DNA of 64,000 nucleotides from Phaeodactylum tricornutum CCAP 1055/1 (GCF_000150955.2 NC_011675.1:697150-761149), one strand, 5' to 3'. Counted from the first letter of the stretch, positions 10,723-22,167 are shown. The notes: generated by a model from the letters alone, not told the origin. Made by a program: numbers and translations.

Positions 10723-12414
10723 ATGTCAGTCCGTATGAGAGTTGTTGCAATCGTCGTGTTGTGGCTAGGTTGGACTGCAGCCGCGTTGGGTGATGCCCCA
10801 GTAGAACGCGCGACCGTACCGTACCTCCGAACCGAACCGGCACTCGTTGTCGCCACCGTGCGGAAAGATTCGTTCCCGGAACATAACAACACCGCCACAG
10901 TCCGCGTACTCGATGACGCGATGCCTTACTCGTACGAAGAGTCGTTGACGATTGAGTTCTTGGAGTATACATCCTGTGCCGGCAACGATGTCTGTGTGGA
11001 TTGCAACCATGCCGTTGGTTGTCACTGGTGCTCACACGACGATTCCTGTCACGCCATTGGAAGTGTACACGGTTGCACCTTTGGAGCTTCTTGTGATTCC
11101 GGCAATGATGACAACAACAAGAATAATACCGACACGTCGGGCTGTTTGCAGCACGAAACTTGCTCCGATTGTGCGCTTAGTTCCAAGCTTTGTCACTGGT
11201 GTGGTCACGACAATGCCTGTCACGCGATTGGTTCCGTCTACGGATGCGTCACGGGGGTGGACTGCTACTCTAACGAGCGCTGTCACCGCAAAGTTCCCGA
11301 AGCGCTTAACAAGCACGACTTTACCTTTACCCAGATGGGATTCCTACCCATGATGCTGGTCATTCTAGTTGGCTCTTGCCTTTTTTGTTGTCTGTCCAGT
11401 TGCTTTTGCGTAGCGAGCGGTGTCAAGGGAGCGTATGATGATTTGGCTGATTTGGCAACGACGGATCACCGTCGTTACGACGGTGACGATTTGGTGGCGC
11501 TCGGGGAACCCCTTTTGATGGTACAATCGACCGAAAATGAACCAGTAGCAACTGATGGCGATAGTGACAATGCACGGGAACCAACGCAGGGGCAAGTGGA
11601 TACCGAACAGCCTCTCAATGTAACGGACGAAGCCAACGAAGATCAGCTGTCTCCGGAAACGGAAGAAACCCCTCTAGTGGAAGGACAGGAAAACAATCCT
11701 ATCGCAACCGGTTACGTACAGTTGTGTGACATGTTCCATACACCGGCCGGACAACAGCCAGAGTTGGTTCTCGCTCCACCACGCCACTCGATCCGGTCTC
11801 GCCAACCCCGCCATATGCAACGACTCTACAATATGTGCGTAGTCATGTACATCCTTTTGACGACACTGGTCGTCGGTTTGGTGGTGGCCGCCATTCGCTA
11901 CTACCCCAAGGCACCAGTGTACAATATTTGCAACGATTCCGTTGCTTGGAAATCGCTCATTGATAGTATGGCTTCCATGAAAGTTTCCGCGGATTTTGAA
12001 CTGTTGGCATCGATTTCGAATCCCAATCATTTTGATGTCGCCCTAGATATGGGCAAGGGATCGTTTACTCACGATCACGCCTTTGTTGGAACCTTTGAAA
12101 TTCCCCCGGTCACGGCCAAGGCCATGAGTATCACCGACATGATGATTATCGCTTCGTTTTCCCCAGATAAATGGGACGCTCTGTCGCTGACGGCAGAGTA
12201 CTATAGGGGTAAGTTAGTGTTGGCGGTCGACGCTGAGGCCACTATCCGGGTACCGGTATTGGCCGACTATTCATTTACGACGACCGTCAAGAACATGAAG
12301 GTGAGGGTCAACGAAATGGCGGACCGGAGTCTTTGTGCTTGCCCAACTTGGAACGAACCCAAAAAGATCTACTTGGCCGGGATCGAAAGTGTGCCAGACT
12401 TCATGCATTTGTAA
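10723..12414 (+). CDS. Membrane protein with two PSI-like Cys repeats and a LEA2-like domain
   Basis: 563 codons. The start at 10723 opens a clear signal peptide (MRVVAIVVLWLGWTAAALG). Two Cys-rich repeats follow, about residues 84-126 and 139-182, each with the pattern C..C..C......CHWC.HD..CHAIGS..GC, like plexin-type PSI modules. A first membrane segment lies near 205-231 and ends in a Cys-rich stretch; an acidic loop of about 140 residues leads to a second membrane segment near 372-394. After it, residues about 420-545 resemble a LEA2/WHy domain (a stretch LLASISNPNHFDV is typical). The layout suggests a surface or endomembrane protein with both ends outside the cytosol. The domain names come from pattern recognition; the function is unknown. 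Confidence 0.7.
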   Translation: MSVRMRVVAIVVLWLGWTAAALGDAPVERATVPYLRTEPALVVATVRKDSFPEHNNTATVRVLDDAMPYSYEESLTIEFLEYTSCAGNDVCVDCNHAVGCHWCSHDDSCHAIGSVHGCTFGASCDSGNDDNNKNNTDTSGCLQHETCSDCALSSKLCHWCGHDNACHAIGSVYGCVTGVDCYSNERCHRKVPEALNKHDFTFTQMGFLPMMLVILVGSCLFCCLSSCFCVASGVKGAYDDLADLATTDHRRYDGDDLVALGEPLLMVQSTENEPVATDGDSDNAREPTQGQVDTEQPLNVTDEANEDQLSPETEETPLVEGQENNPIATGYVQLCDMFHTPAGQQPELVLAPPRHSIRSRQPRHMQRLYNMCVVMYILLTTLVVGLVVAAIRYYPKAPVYNICNDSVAWKSLIDSMASMKVSADFELLASISNPNHFDVALDMGKGSFTHDHAFVGTFEIPPVTAKAMSITDMMIIASFSPDKWDALSLTAEYYRGKLVLAVDAEATIRVPVLADYSFTTTVKNMKVRVNEMADRSLCACPTWNEPKKIYLAGIESVPDFMHL

Positions 12415-13668
12415 GACACCTGCGACTTGGAAGAACGAACACTGATTTCTTGCTGCTTCGCCGGGTGTATTTTACGTAGCTGCTTTGTCAACACACTATT
12501 TTACCTTTAAGACTGGTAACTTGCGGACGCAAAAAAAGATCGGAGCATAGGATGGTGTAATACCTGTTACCAGCTTTTTCCATGATTGTCCACAATCTCT
12601 GCTGTTCTAGATGCTCATCAAAGGGATCTCGGTACAAGTAGGAATGGCTCAAATCGTTGGTTTCCGAGAAGAGCGCCGAACTGTCGCTTTTCAACAGCAC
12701 AAAAAAGCTGTTGAATAATTAGTAGATCAGTATGAAAAGTAGGTAATTCTTATTCGTACAATTTCTCTGCACAAAGAAAGGTCAGCTTTTGCTACGGGGC
12801 TCTGCGAAAACTTCTACTTTCATTCCATCATCGGATAAAGGGATCTGTTTCACTTGACAGTGAGTCCAAGTTTGATGACATTTGGCAATAGATAACATAT
12901 GCAGAGTCAAAGCTTACCCTCTTGGTATACTTCAATTTGTTGGCAATTCACGTGGCGCTTGGGTTTCTTAGAACAGCTTGGCCCGTGCCTGAGTCAGAGA
13001 GTTTCGGTTTTTTGACCAGTTAAGGCACCTTCAGGGCATATGACAATAGTGGTTTCCTGTTACTTTGGATCAACAAGACCATTCCAAGTGACAAAAGATT
13101 TACCACGAATATAGTCAACACTCTTGTGGTCAGACTGTTGCACAAGTCTTCCCAAGATTGGATTAGGACGGGAGCATAAGTCTGTCAATATCATGTTTGA
13201 AGGAGTTCCATACATTGTTTCAGATTGGGTAAGACAATGAGAGTTCGGCTTGTCTAGCATTGCAAATGGGCTAATGCTAGGGTGCACTTTGGGCCTCATA
13301 AGTAGCAGAACCGGCGGGGTGACTGGCGAAGTAGAATCGCTATCAGTACTTCGTTGCAATCATCCTTTCAACTTGCAAAGGAATCTCGCAAAGGTCCCTT
13401 CTTTTCACCTGATGCACACTTCCATGTTTCAATTACAGTTTTTACTGCTAAAACAACTATAAACCCTGATGGCCTGATGAATGGGCTTTGGTGTTCTCTG
13501 TTTTGTGACGGTTTGTCGCAATTATACAGTTGAGGCGTTTCTGGCTATGAAGATTTCGACTCATTCGACTAATTGTGATCGAAGCCTTCACTGTCAATCT
13601 TACTGCAAGTCCGAAAGTGAACAAGTCTGTTCAAAGACGATCTTCCAACGGCGTCTATCAATAGGAGG
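12415..13668. other. Intergenic stretch of 1.25 kb
   Basis: No gene supported. A minus-strand frame at 13060-13359 (99 codons) is open but has no family I know. A TGACAGTGA word sits at 12855 and another, reversed, at 13588. Confidence 0.4.
13588..13596 (-). promoter_or_regulatory. TGACAGTGA word (reversed)
   Basis: 81 bp before the ATG at 13669 and 132 bp before the in-frame ATG at 13720. Confidence 0.4.
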
Positions 13669-14418
13669 ATGGATAGGCGCTGCTATCTTTGTCCGACATG
13701 TGTTGGAACTTACGCTTCCATGCACATGGACTCGCTCCGCAAGATTTTGAACCATTTACTGATGGTAATGATGATGTGTAATATTTTTCTGTTTGTGGCG
13801 TCTTGGAACGTTTCCTTTCTACCGATAATGGGATTCAACACAGTTTTGGTAGCTTTTTTTCTGTGCTTTCAAAATATCGTGGTATGGCTCATCCTCAACA
13901 ACAATAGGATTTCTGCTCTTTCCTTTCTGGCACCAACCGATTTTATGGTTGGCGTGTCGCTGGGTATTACAGTCGGAGGGGCCATTCTGTCCTTTGTCAT
14001 TTCCAGCGCTTACCGCCATATGTCGCGGTGCGATGCGGTACAACCCATCCCGGTCTACGAGTACGTCTGCGCAGAACGAAAATCAAGCATGGCAGGGATA
14101 TGGTTCTGGAGTGGCCTTGTTTTCTGGTTGAATTTTTGTTCAAGTTTGCTTTTGGCAATAGGACGAGACGAGTTGACTCAACAAAATCATTATGAGAACA
14201 TTGGATTGTCGATGGACGATTACGAAGGGCATTTTCACCAACATCATCAACAAGAACACGGAAGAAACGACTTTCTGGGAGACGCGATGAGCGGCATACC
14301 CCCCTTCGTCGGAGACTACTCGACGGTGCCCGAGATTCGGTCTGCTATGGAAGAGGCTGAACGAAGGGCATCCAATAACAAACCGTCTGTTGAAAAGGCT
14401 TACATCCAACAAGTATAG
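13669..14418 (+). CDS. Four-TM membrane protein, unknown family
   Basis: 249 codons (232 from the second ATG at 13720). Four hydrophobic segments are visible: about residues 28-46, 52-78, 90-114 and 140-165, with short loops. The C-terminal 80 residues are soluble, His-rich in one patch (HFHQHHQQEHG) and acidic. The layout recalls tetraspan or MARVEL-type proteins, but no signature of either is visible. The first 17 residues (with two CxxC-like cysteines) may be leader or untranslated; I keep the longer start at low certainty. An upstream exon cannot be excluded, because another open frame overlaps the 5' end. Confidence 0.6.
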   Translation: MDRRCYLCPTCVGTYASMHMDSLRKILNHLLMVMMMCNIFLFVASWNVSFLPIMGFNTVLVAFFLCFQNIVVWLILNNNRISALSFLAPTDFMVGVSLGITVGGAILSFVISSAYRHMSRCDAVQPIPVYEYVCAERKSSMAGIWFWSGLVFWLNFCSSLLLAIGRDELTQQNHYENIGLSMDDYEGHFHQHHQQEHGRNDFLGDAMSGIPPFVGDYSTVPEIRSAMEEAERRASNNKPSVEKAYIQQV

Positions 14419-14929
14419 TATACACGCAAGCTACCTAGTAAATCATTGGACAGAGTGATGTTTACATTAGTTTTTGAATTTCACTAAAGGATGCGGTGTT
14501 TCGTTAGGCTTTTGCGTTTCCTCTAGGTAAAAATCCCCGGAAGCAACTGTCCGTGTCAAGCCGAGGAATCGTTTGTTGTGAAAGTATAGGTGATTCGAGC
14601 GACTTCGGCTATGTTAACGGTAAGGTAAATCAGAAGAGCATGTTGTATTCATCGCATTTTATCAAATGTCTGTGCGGCTCGGACTCGACTTCAAAGAACT
14701 GCATTCCTTCTTCCAAGAGGCGTTTGGTCCATTTCGTGAATACGCAAGAACTACGAATGAAATTGACACAGACCATGAAGGCGAGGTAGATAGAGGTTAC
14801 TGTCAAAAGAACAAGATACATTTGACGACGGTAAATAAGCGTTCTTACAATTTTATTGATTTATTCATTTATTATATAGATAAAATACACTCCCGATAGC
14901 ACGATGACACACCTAGGGCTGGTACGGAT
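14419..14929. other. Intergenic gap before tRNA-Gln
   Basis: Only short frames (up to 78 codons) with no recognisable product. Confidence 0.5.
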
Positions 14930-15000
14930 GGACTTATAGTGAAGCGGTTATCACCCAGCACTTTGAATGCTGTATCCCGGGTTCGAATCCCGGTAGGTCC
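14930..15000 (+). tRNA. tRNA-Gln (UUG)
   Basis: 71 nt folding as a cloverleaf: acceptor GGACTTA with TAGGTCC, D arm GTGA/TCAC, anticodon stem CAGCA/TGCTG around loop CTTTGAA (anticodon TTG at 14963-14965), and T arm CCGGG/CCCGG around TTCGAAT. A T-rich stretch follows directly, as expected for polymerase III termination. No intron. Confidence 0.95.
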
Positions 15001-15092
15001 TTGTTATTTTTGCCATTTTTAGCGAAGCTGACACAGTCAACTTTCAGAGTAAACTGTTTTTGTCTGTGATTGCTTTCTTGATGCCTCATCCT

Positions 15093-15103
15093 TTGACAGT
15101 GAG
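15093..15103 (+). promoter_or_regulatory. TTGACAGTGAG word
   Basis: 60 bp before the ATG at 15153; it falls inside the longer open frame, which argues that the longer frame is leader and not protein. Confidence 0.45.
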
Positions 15104-15152
15104 TCGTCAAAGAAGGCCAGTAGCAACAAGCTTCTTACACCATTTTTGGAAG

Positions 15153-16625
15153 ATGAAACGAGCTCTAGTTATCTTTACTTTAGCTACCGCTCGAAATCCT
15201 TTACGTGTAAGGGGGTTTCAAGTCGCTTCCTTATTGCCAAAAACGAGCTCTGCACGTCTCGATTGCTCCCACGTAGCCGCTTATCGAGCTTCTCCTCATT
15301 TGTCACGATCAAGCTTTGTTTCCGGTTCGTTCACTGAACAGGACTTCCTATCGTTTCCTGATAGAAGACCCCCGCACTTCATTTTTCATCGAGTTTTCAC
15401 AAGATTTTTTCACCTAATTTCTCAACTGCGGAAATCCTTTGCAAAGGTGGCTTTGGCGCTCATTATTGCGTTTTCGCTAGTGTCAAATCCGGCCTTAGCC
15501 GTGACAGGTGGGCGAATGGGCGGATCCTTTGGTAAATCGAGCAGTGCTTCCATGTCTCGTCCCATGACCCGTCAATCGTCGCCACGATCCGGCAGTCGAG
15601 GAGCTCCTCGAGTTGCTATTCACAACCACAATTCGCGGCCCCGCTACCGCTACCGCTCGACGAGTATGTACGGGAGTTTCGATGATGCACTCTTAGCGCC
15701 ACGTTGCCACCGTCCCGTGGCTGCGAGATTTTCCGCTTCTGATGTTGTCTTGTTGACGGGGACGTCCGCATTGATTTTCTACGGTGTAACCAATAATTTT
15801 AGAGGCAAACGTGACGGTGACGAAAGTGCTCTGGGACCGGGAGCATCGGTTGCATCCGTCACAATTGCGTTGGATGTTCCCAGTCGAAAAAATCCGAACT
15901 CAGTTTTACACAGACTGAAGCGTATTTCAGAACGAGCCAATATGGCATCCCGAAAAGGTGTGCAGGATTTGGTGTCGGAAGGTAATTGGAATGTGTTTTT
16001 TGGCGGTCTTTCCAGTACTCGTTCCTTACTATTCGTCCATTTCTATGCTCCCTTTCCTGGTTTTTGTCCTAATGTAAATAGTCTCCTTGGAATTGTTGCG
16101 GCAAGAAAAGGCAGTTTCATCAGGCAAGACGTACTCGCAGCATTTCTCGAGTGTCACTCCAGCCGAGCGTGATTTCCAGCGACAATCAATCCAAAGTCGG
16201 AGCAAATTTGACCGTGAATCAGGTAAGTTGCCGCAAGCATTGCTACGCGCCAGAAAGTATCACTAGTAGATGCAAAACTCATGAAGGCTTTTCTCGTTCG
16301 AAAATGTACAGTGAATAAATTTGGATCCGAGGACCGTTCGGAACGTTCACAGGGCGCACCAACTTCGTTGTCCCTATCGAAAGACCGTTCTCAAGCCACG
16401 AAGGCAGTTGTGACATTGCATTTGGCCATTGAGGGTGATTCAACTCTTCTACCTCCCGTGCGTACCCGTACGGATTTGCTCTTGGCGCTGAAGAAAATAG
16501 CGGCTGATGTGGTCGTGTCTGACTGCCTATTGTCAGCCGAAGTCTTGTGGGCGCCCGAGGAAGACTGGGACATGCTTACGGAACGAGATATTTATGCGGA
16601 CTATCCCGATCTGATTTCAGTGTAA
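15153..16625 (+). CDS. DUF1517 plastid membrane protein, three exons
   Basis: Exons 15153-15981, 16082-16222 and 16312-16625 (427 codons; phases close; donors gtaatt and gtaagt, acceptors aaatag and gtacag). The family is known from plant chloroplasts and cyanobacteria. Seen here: a signal-like start (MKRALVIFTLATA), a long transit-like region, a hydrophobic segment ending NPALA, the family hallmark GGRMGGSFG right after it, a second hydrophobic segment (VVLLTGTSALIFYGV), then the soluble domain with KTYSQHFSSVTPAERDF across exon 2 and the closing block VLWAPEEDWDMLTERDIYADYPDL in two parts in exon 3. The plant family ends in a very similar EVLW...L.E..L..DYP, which supports the splicing. Its biochemical role is not established. 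Confidence 0.88.
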
Positions 16626-16794
16626 TGGACAACTCGCAACAGATTACTGAAAATCAATAGATATTGATACAACAATCCATCCATGGGCGTTGGTATACTA
16701 GGTTACTTTATTGTGGAGACTTGTAGATCTCTAGCTAGATAACAGTTAGTGGTAGTGCACATGGGATTGGTGTAGATTTCGAAAAAAAGTAAGA
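16626..16794. other. Short gap between DUF1517 gene and tRNA-Lys
   Basis: On the minus strand a run of seven T lies just past the tRNA end, a likely polymerase III terminator. Confidence 0.6.
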
Positions 16795-16867
16795 CACCCG
16801 ATGTGGGGATCGAACCCACGACCACACGATTAAAAGTCGAGCGCTCTACCGACTGAGCTAACCGGGT
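16795..16867 (-). tRNA. tRNA-Lys (UUU)
   Basis: 73 nt on the minus strand. Acceptor ACCCGGT pairs with ATCGGGT, the A/B-box regions TTAGCTCAGTCGG and GGGTTCGATCC are canonical, and the anticodon loop CTTTTAA gives anticodon TTT. No intron. Confidence 0.95.
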
Positions 16868-17393
16868 TGCTCTTTCAAGTCCTGGTAAAATGTTGTATAA
16901 TAACTGATTTTTTTATTTCTCTATCTCTAAATGAAGCAAATGCAAAGAATGTACAGAGTATCGAGCACAGGCGGGACCACCGGAAAGCTAGAAAAAGGAT
17001 TGGAAATGGAAGCTGGGTGGTTTTTAGGATGGGAGGTGTCACTGTCAACGCCATTTTGTGTCGTCAGTGTAGGTTAGGGTGCGTAAAGAAACCCTATCCA
17101 ATTAGTAGATTAGGGGCTTTGCTGGACGTCCGGATGGGAGCGACATCGCGCCAAACGGCAGAAAGTTCTGTACGGTGAGGCGCGAAACAGACGACCGGCG
17201 TCCCTTTGGAGCGCTAGCCGGACACCTTTGCATCTCGTCCGATCGACGCAAGCCGAACAATGGGCAAAACCCGTGACATACTCGCACGCACACTTTGCTT
17301 GGACCTTACCGGCTCCTTACTTCGAACAAACGCCTTTGGTTCGTCTCCTCCACTATTCTAGAGTGTTGCTCCCGTGTACTCGCCTCCGCAAGA
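16868..17393. other. Upstream region of the polymerase alpha B-subunit gene
   Basis: No gene seen. A TCACTGTCA word lies at 17039-17047, 355 bp before the start codon. Confidence 0.5.
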
Positions 17394-19713
17394 ATGAGCA
17401 GTCCTACCGTGAAGGCATTGCGTGACGAAATCGAGTCGGCATTGGCCGATGCCGGACTGTCCAAGGTCGACCCGGATATCTTGAGCAAGTGTAAGTGAAG
17501 TTGGACACCCTTTGGTTGCGACTACTACTGTTGCTTGGGAACGCTTTTTTTCACCGCGAGTACTCACAGTCTTTCCAAAACATCGGCAGGTGTCGGTTTG
17601 GCGACTTCTCTGCAACTGTCGCCGCAAAAGATGGCCGTTTGCTGGGAAACTCTGAGTTTGAACCGCAAACTGCAAACCTTGAACGCCACCGCCTTTCATT
17701 CGTACCGACAGGCCTTGATCAAAGAGTCCGATGCGGTGGACCGGATGGAGGGTTCGTTCGCCGCGAGCACGGGTGTTGTGGGGACCGTCTTGGGTCGCAA
17801 ACACGCATTGCCCAGCGTCACGCCCCCCGCCAAGCGTTCCCCGCATCTACCCGCATCCGGACGGAACCAGTCGACGCATTCTTCGGCCATCGACGCGATC
17901 GCCACCGATCGACGAGTGTCACTGAGTCCGGAACCTCCTAGACCCCGCCAACCGTCCACGCATTTGCCCAAGTTTAGTGAGCGCACCAACGCTGGTAAGG
18001 TAGTGGTGACGTACAATCCCGGTAACCGCAATCCGTCCGCCCCTTCCAAAGTCCCGCGAATTTGCAACATTACACACGCCTTCGCTACCAATGTGGACGC
18101 CCCGTACCGTCACATGTTTACCCCCTTGGATGAACGTGCCAAAGCGTTGGATCGCCAGCTGGTGGAACTCGGGGATGCCATGGTGAAGCAGTACGGACTG
18201 GGACAGGAGATTCCCCTGGAAGGCGTTGGTGTACCCCGCCAGGAAGTCATCTGCTGCATCGGACGCATATGCAATGCGGTACGTTGTGCGTCGGTCACTG
18301 CTTTGTCTTGCCCAATTTGGTGTGTCCTGGTATCCCCCTTTGTGACTCTTACACAGGGATTCCGTCATTTCTATTGCGCAGGCCCACGAAGGACGCATCA
18401 ACGCCACATCCGTCCTGTTGGAAGGGTCGCGGCAAGTTTCGGGTGGTGCACGTATTGAGCTCGACCTGACGGCGCTACAGAACGAATCCAAACCTTTTTC
18501 GCTCTTTCCGGGTCAAATCGTTGCCGTGGAAGGAATGAACACGTCCGGTCGAAAATTAGTGGCTCACAAAATTTACGAAGGAGTCGCCAACCCCGTTACC
18601 AAAACTCCGTCGAAAACCCTGCTTCGCTATTACCACGACGACGCCTTTCAGGGGGGACAACCCTTGCGCATCATGACCGTCTGTGGCCCTTACACGTCGA
18701 GCGACAATTTGGACTACGAGCCATTTTTGGATCTAGTCAATGTCATTAATGCCGAAAGGCCAGACGTTGCCATACTAACCGGCCCTTTTGTCGATACCCG
18801 ACACGAAGCGATCCGGACTGGCCAGACGATTCTGAAAGACGTCGACAATGGTACCGACATTGTTGTCCCGTACGAAACGTTGTTTGCCCAAAAGGTGGCG
18901 GCTCTTTTGGAAGATTTGTTCCAAGAAGACGAGCATTTTTCTACACAATTTGTCTTGGTCCCCAGTTTGAACGATGCCACCGCAGAATGGGTGTAAGTCT
19001 ACCAAAGTTGCAATGCATATATATATTTGTTTGTATGCGTGCGTGTGTGTATGTTTGTCCGAAACGCAAACCTAATCAGACTCTCACGACTCTCTTGTTG
19101 TATTAGTATCCCGCAACCACCCTTAAAAAACAATGCAGCCACCATCTCTGATATTCAAGGCTCAGAAGGAATAGAGATTGGCAGCCTGGGCTTACATCAT
19201 ATTGAGAACGTAAATCGAACCGATCAAAAGATGCACCGAGTACACTGCGTTTCCAATCCCTGTACTTTGCAAATCAATGAGCTCGTCATTGGAGTTTCCT
19301 GCACCGACACTCTGTTTGATATCAGTACGGACGAAACAAACGCCAACTTGGAGCCTGGTAGTCGGCTCGGTCGTATTTCGCAGCACATGATCCATCAGCA
19401 AAACTATTACCCATTGTTTCCACCGAGTATGGGAGTAAATTTAGATTGGAAGAAGAGGAGCCAATGGAAGATGCCGTGTCAGCCTGATGTGCTGATTGTA
19501 CCTTCCAAATTAGCCTGCTTTGCAAAGACTATTTTGTCGCACACCGTCGTGGTCAATCCGGGGCATTTGACCCGCGAGACGACGGGTGGAACGTACGCTT
19601 TGATGGAAGTGCATCCGATGTTAAGGGATATAGTAGAAGATTCGGGGAGCTCCGAAGTGCAGCTTCAACATGGAGCACCCAGTCGAACCAAGGTGGAAAT
19701 CAAACGCATCTAA
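17394..19713 (+). CDS. POLA2: DNA polymerase alpha subunit B
   Basis: Four exons: 17394-17490, 17590-18278, 18382-18992 and 19107-19713; phases close to 667 codons, usual for the family (about 600). This is the non-catalytic B subunit that ties the catalytic subunit to primase and the replisome. Visible hallmarks: an N-terminal helical segment (residues 1-40), a Ser/Pro-rich linker, an OB-like part with NATSVLLEGSR and LFPGQIVAVEGMNTSGRKLV (about residues 270-330), then the inactive phosphodiesterase-like domain with GPYTSSDNLDYEP, LTGPFVDTRH, PSLNDATAEWV/IPQPP across the third intron, HMIHQQNYYPLFPP, and VVNPGHLTRETTGGTY near the end. The third intron holds a TG-rich stretch (about 19017-19055). 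The call is firm. Confidence 0.95.
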
Positions 19714-20077
19714 AGTTCACAATAGGGGCATGTGCGAGTATTTGATGTCATATGAATTGCACTCCGTAAATCTCTTTTTGTGCTGTCTTGCTCATTGCTT
19801 CCCTATTTACATTAGTCTAGCGCGATTGATGCTCATGGAGACTTAGTGTTAGTGCTTATGTAAGTCAATTTTTGCTAGTTTTGATGAGTGTCTGGACGCG
19901 AACTGGCACCTATGGCTTCGAGACTTCACGGTCACGGCTCACATCCACACAAGGTCGAACCCAATTGGCTCGCTTTTGTTCGACCTTATTGGCAGTAAGT
20001 TACCTTTAGTCCTTGCTACGAATAGCTTTCACAAATTGCTACAGACAGTTGATTTTTGCAAAGTCGAGATCCTAGTA
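19714..20077. other. Intergenic gap before truB
   Basis: No feature recognised. The frame of the next gene stays open about 100 bp upstream of its first ATG. Confidence 0.5.
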
Positions 20078-21256
20078 ATGCTGTTGGCGATTCTGGCGTC
20101 AAAGATCTCATCGATCCGACGCCACAGATATCTCTCTTTGATAATTGCATTGACCTTGTCAAAAAGTCCGGTTTTAGCCTATACCATTCAACCCGTGGAA
20201 GCTTTGAGCCCAATGAGTGCAGCGACCGCAGCCAGGCATTTGAAACTCAGCTCAACTTTACCCAAATCCGGTAGAAACCTGCGCCTGTGTCACCGATACG
20301 TAGCGCCTTTGTATTCAACGGTCCGCGAGTTCTCCGACTCTGCGGACGCCGCCGGAGATGATGACATCCCTCTGTATCGCTCGCAGGGAATCTTAGCGGT
20401 GGCCAAGCCACTTGAGTGGACTTCTAGTAACGTCGTTTCCTACCTTCGTGGGATCTTAGAGCAGGATGCCCGCGATCGAGGCGCTAAACCAGTGAAAGTT
20501 GGTCGTCGTGGAAACAAAAAGAAAATGGTCAAAGTCGGACACGGTGGTACTCTAGACCCCCTCGCAACGGGTGTACTCGTCATTGGCGTTGGATCTGGAA
20601 CGAAAGAGTTGCAAAGGTGAGCACAGGAATCACGTACGTAATTTGCTTTTCTCGGTTTTCTCTGTCTGACTTTCATGTTATGCCGCTGCGTTGGCAGGTA
20701 CTTGACCGGATCGAAGAGGTATATTGCTGGTGCAGAGCTCGGCTTCGAGACGACAACGCTAGATTCGGAGGGAAATGTGACGAAGACTGCATCTTTTGAT
20801 CATCTGAGTGTGGATGCGATCGAGAATGTTCTTCCAGATTTCACTGGTCCGATTTCACAAATCCCACCGATCTTCAGCGCACTTCGAAGAAACGGCAAGA
20901 AACTTTACACATTAGCCCGAGAGGGCGTTTCCGCGGATGAGATAGAGATCGAGGCACGTCAAGTTGAGATTTATGACCTGACGCTTGTTGCTAAGGCTAC
21001 CACAAAGCTGCCAAGATTTCAATTGGATGTCGAATGTGGAGGTGGGACCTATATACGATCCTTGGTACGGGATATAGGGTACAAGCTCGACTCGGTCGCT
21101 ACCATGATCGCTCTCGAGCGAACGCAACAAGGACAGTTTGAGCTGGACAAGTGCCTCGCCAAAGATGAATGGTCTGCTGATAGCATTTACGCTGCTATCG
21201 ACCGTTTTAATCTATCCAGAGAGAACGAAAACGGCAATACCGAGAGCAACTTGTGA
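20078..21256 (+). CDS. truB: tRNA pseudouridine synthase, TruB family
   Basis: Two exons, 20078-20616 and 20698-21256 (365 codons). TruB/Pus4 enzymes make pseudouridine 55 in the T loop of tRNA. Visible: a family opening GILAVAKPLEWTS, the catalytic block GHGGTLDPLATGVL with the Asp near residue 159, then after the intron RYLTGSKRYIA, IPPIFSALRRNGKKLYTLAREG and a C-terminal CGGGTYIRSLVRDIG. About 105 residues precede the domain: a hydrophobic stretch (LSLIIALTLSKSPVLAYTI) and a basic/Ser-rich part, which suggests an organelle, probably the plastid or mitochondrion (inference). The 3' end is only 11 bp from the convergent J-protein gene. Confidence 0.93.
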
Positions 21257-21267
21257 ATGGTGTTATG

Positions 21268-22167
21268 CTACTCCACATTATCCACGAGCTTTCTGTATGC
21301 TATATTGATAGCGTGAAACTTGGCGGAAGTGTTCGATCTAGATTTGTCCGGATGATAAATTCTGGCCAAACGACGAAATTGTGACTTGATGAGGACCATA
21401 GATGCATGCTTTGGTAGGCCGAGACAGGAATGGGGGTCCTTCCATGTAAAGTGACTCGGGTAACTTGTTGCAATATCAAATACTGCCTGAGAAAATAGCG
21501 GTGCTCCTTGGAAGCATCTGGATTGGCGAACTCTTTCTGCAGCTTGTTGAAAAAGACTTTCCTGCATTTCTTCGGCAGCTTCTTGAGTTAAATGAAGATT
21601 GTAATTTCTCGTAAAGAAATCGTTTCTGAAAAGTGGAGTGGTTTTGGTAGATTTACTAGATCCAATTTTTGGTGCTGACCGAGGATTTCGTCCCGTTAAA
21701 TTTTCTTGATGTGCAAAGAGCGGATCCGTCCGACTTCCATCGGCGAGTGCTGCAGCAGGGGCTTGGTTTGGAAGTCCTGCCTCATCGGAATCTTCATCGA
21801 TGATGATAAAGTTACAGCCTCCTGGGATATTTGCGGAGTCGAAAGCATCTGGTGCTTTTCTCGCATAGCAGGGCGTCTTCTTTTTTGACGTTGCAGTCTT
21901 TCTAGCTTCAAGAAATCGCTTTCGTTTCCTCTCCCGTGCTACTTCCTTCAGTTTTCGAGGGTGCGTATTCTTTTTCGGCCCCATAGCAGTCTGATCGCCT
22001 TTTCGACCTGTTTGTTCATTAGCATGAACGTCATCGTCGCTGTCATTTAAGTCCACAATGTCGATCGAAATTTCTACTCCGATTGGGTCCGGTGGTTTAT
22101 GAAAAATCGACGACTCTGCCCACGGGGGAAAATCTTCTTCCGTCAAATCGATGATTTGGTACGCCAT
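21268..22167 (-). CDS. J-domain protein with the J domain at the C-terminus
   Basis: 299 codons in one exon. Residues about 230-297 form a J domain: SCLGLPKHASMVLIKSQFRRLARIYHPD is the helix II-HPD region read in two parts, followed by KFHAINIAYRKL. J domains stimulate the ATPase of Hsp70 partners through the HPD loop, which is present. The first 150 residues are acidic and Lys/Arg-rich by turns, with a bipartite basic patch (KLKEVARERKRKRFLEARK), so a nuclear location is possible. There is no Gly/Phe or zinc region, so it is a type III (class C) J protein. The client is unknown. Confidence 0.85.
   Translation of the reverse strand: MAYQIIDLTEEDFPPWAESSIFHKPPDPIGVEISIDIVDLNDSDDDVHANEQTGRKGDQTAMGPKKNTHPRKLKEVARERKRKRFLEARKTATSKKKTPCYARKAPDAFDSANIPGGCNFIIIDEDSDEAGLPNQAPAAALADGSRTDPLFAHQENLTGRNPRSAPKIGSSKSTKTTPLFRNDFFTRNYNLHLTQEAAEEMQESLFQQAAERVRQSRCFQGAPLFSQAVFDIATSYPSHFTWKDPHSCLGLPKHASMVLIKSQFRRLARIYHPDKSRSNTSAKFHAINIAYRKLVDNVE

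Noticed and set aside
13060-13359. 99-codon minus-strand ORF
   Set aside because: No ATG-anchored protein character and no recognisable family; length is within chance for this composition.
17495-17941. Plus-strand ORF overlapping the polymerase alpha B-subunit gene
   Set aside because: A shadow of exon 2 in another frame; the spliced frame carries all family motifs.
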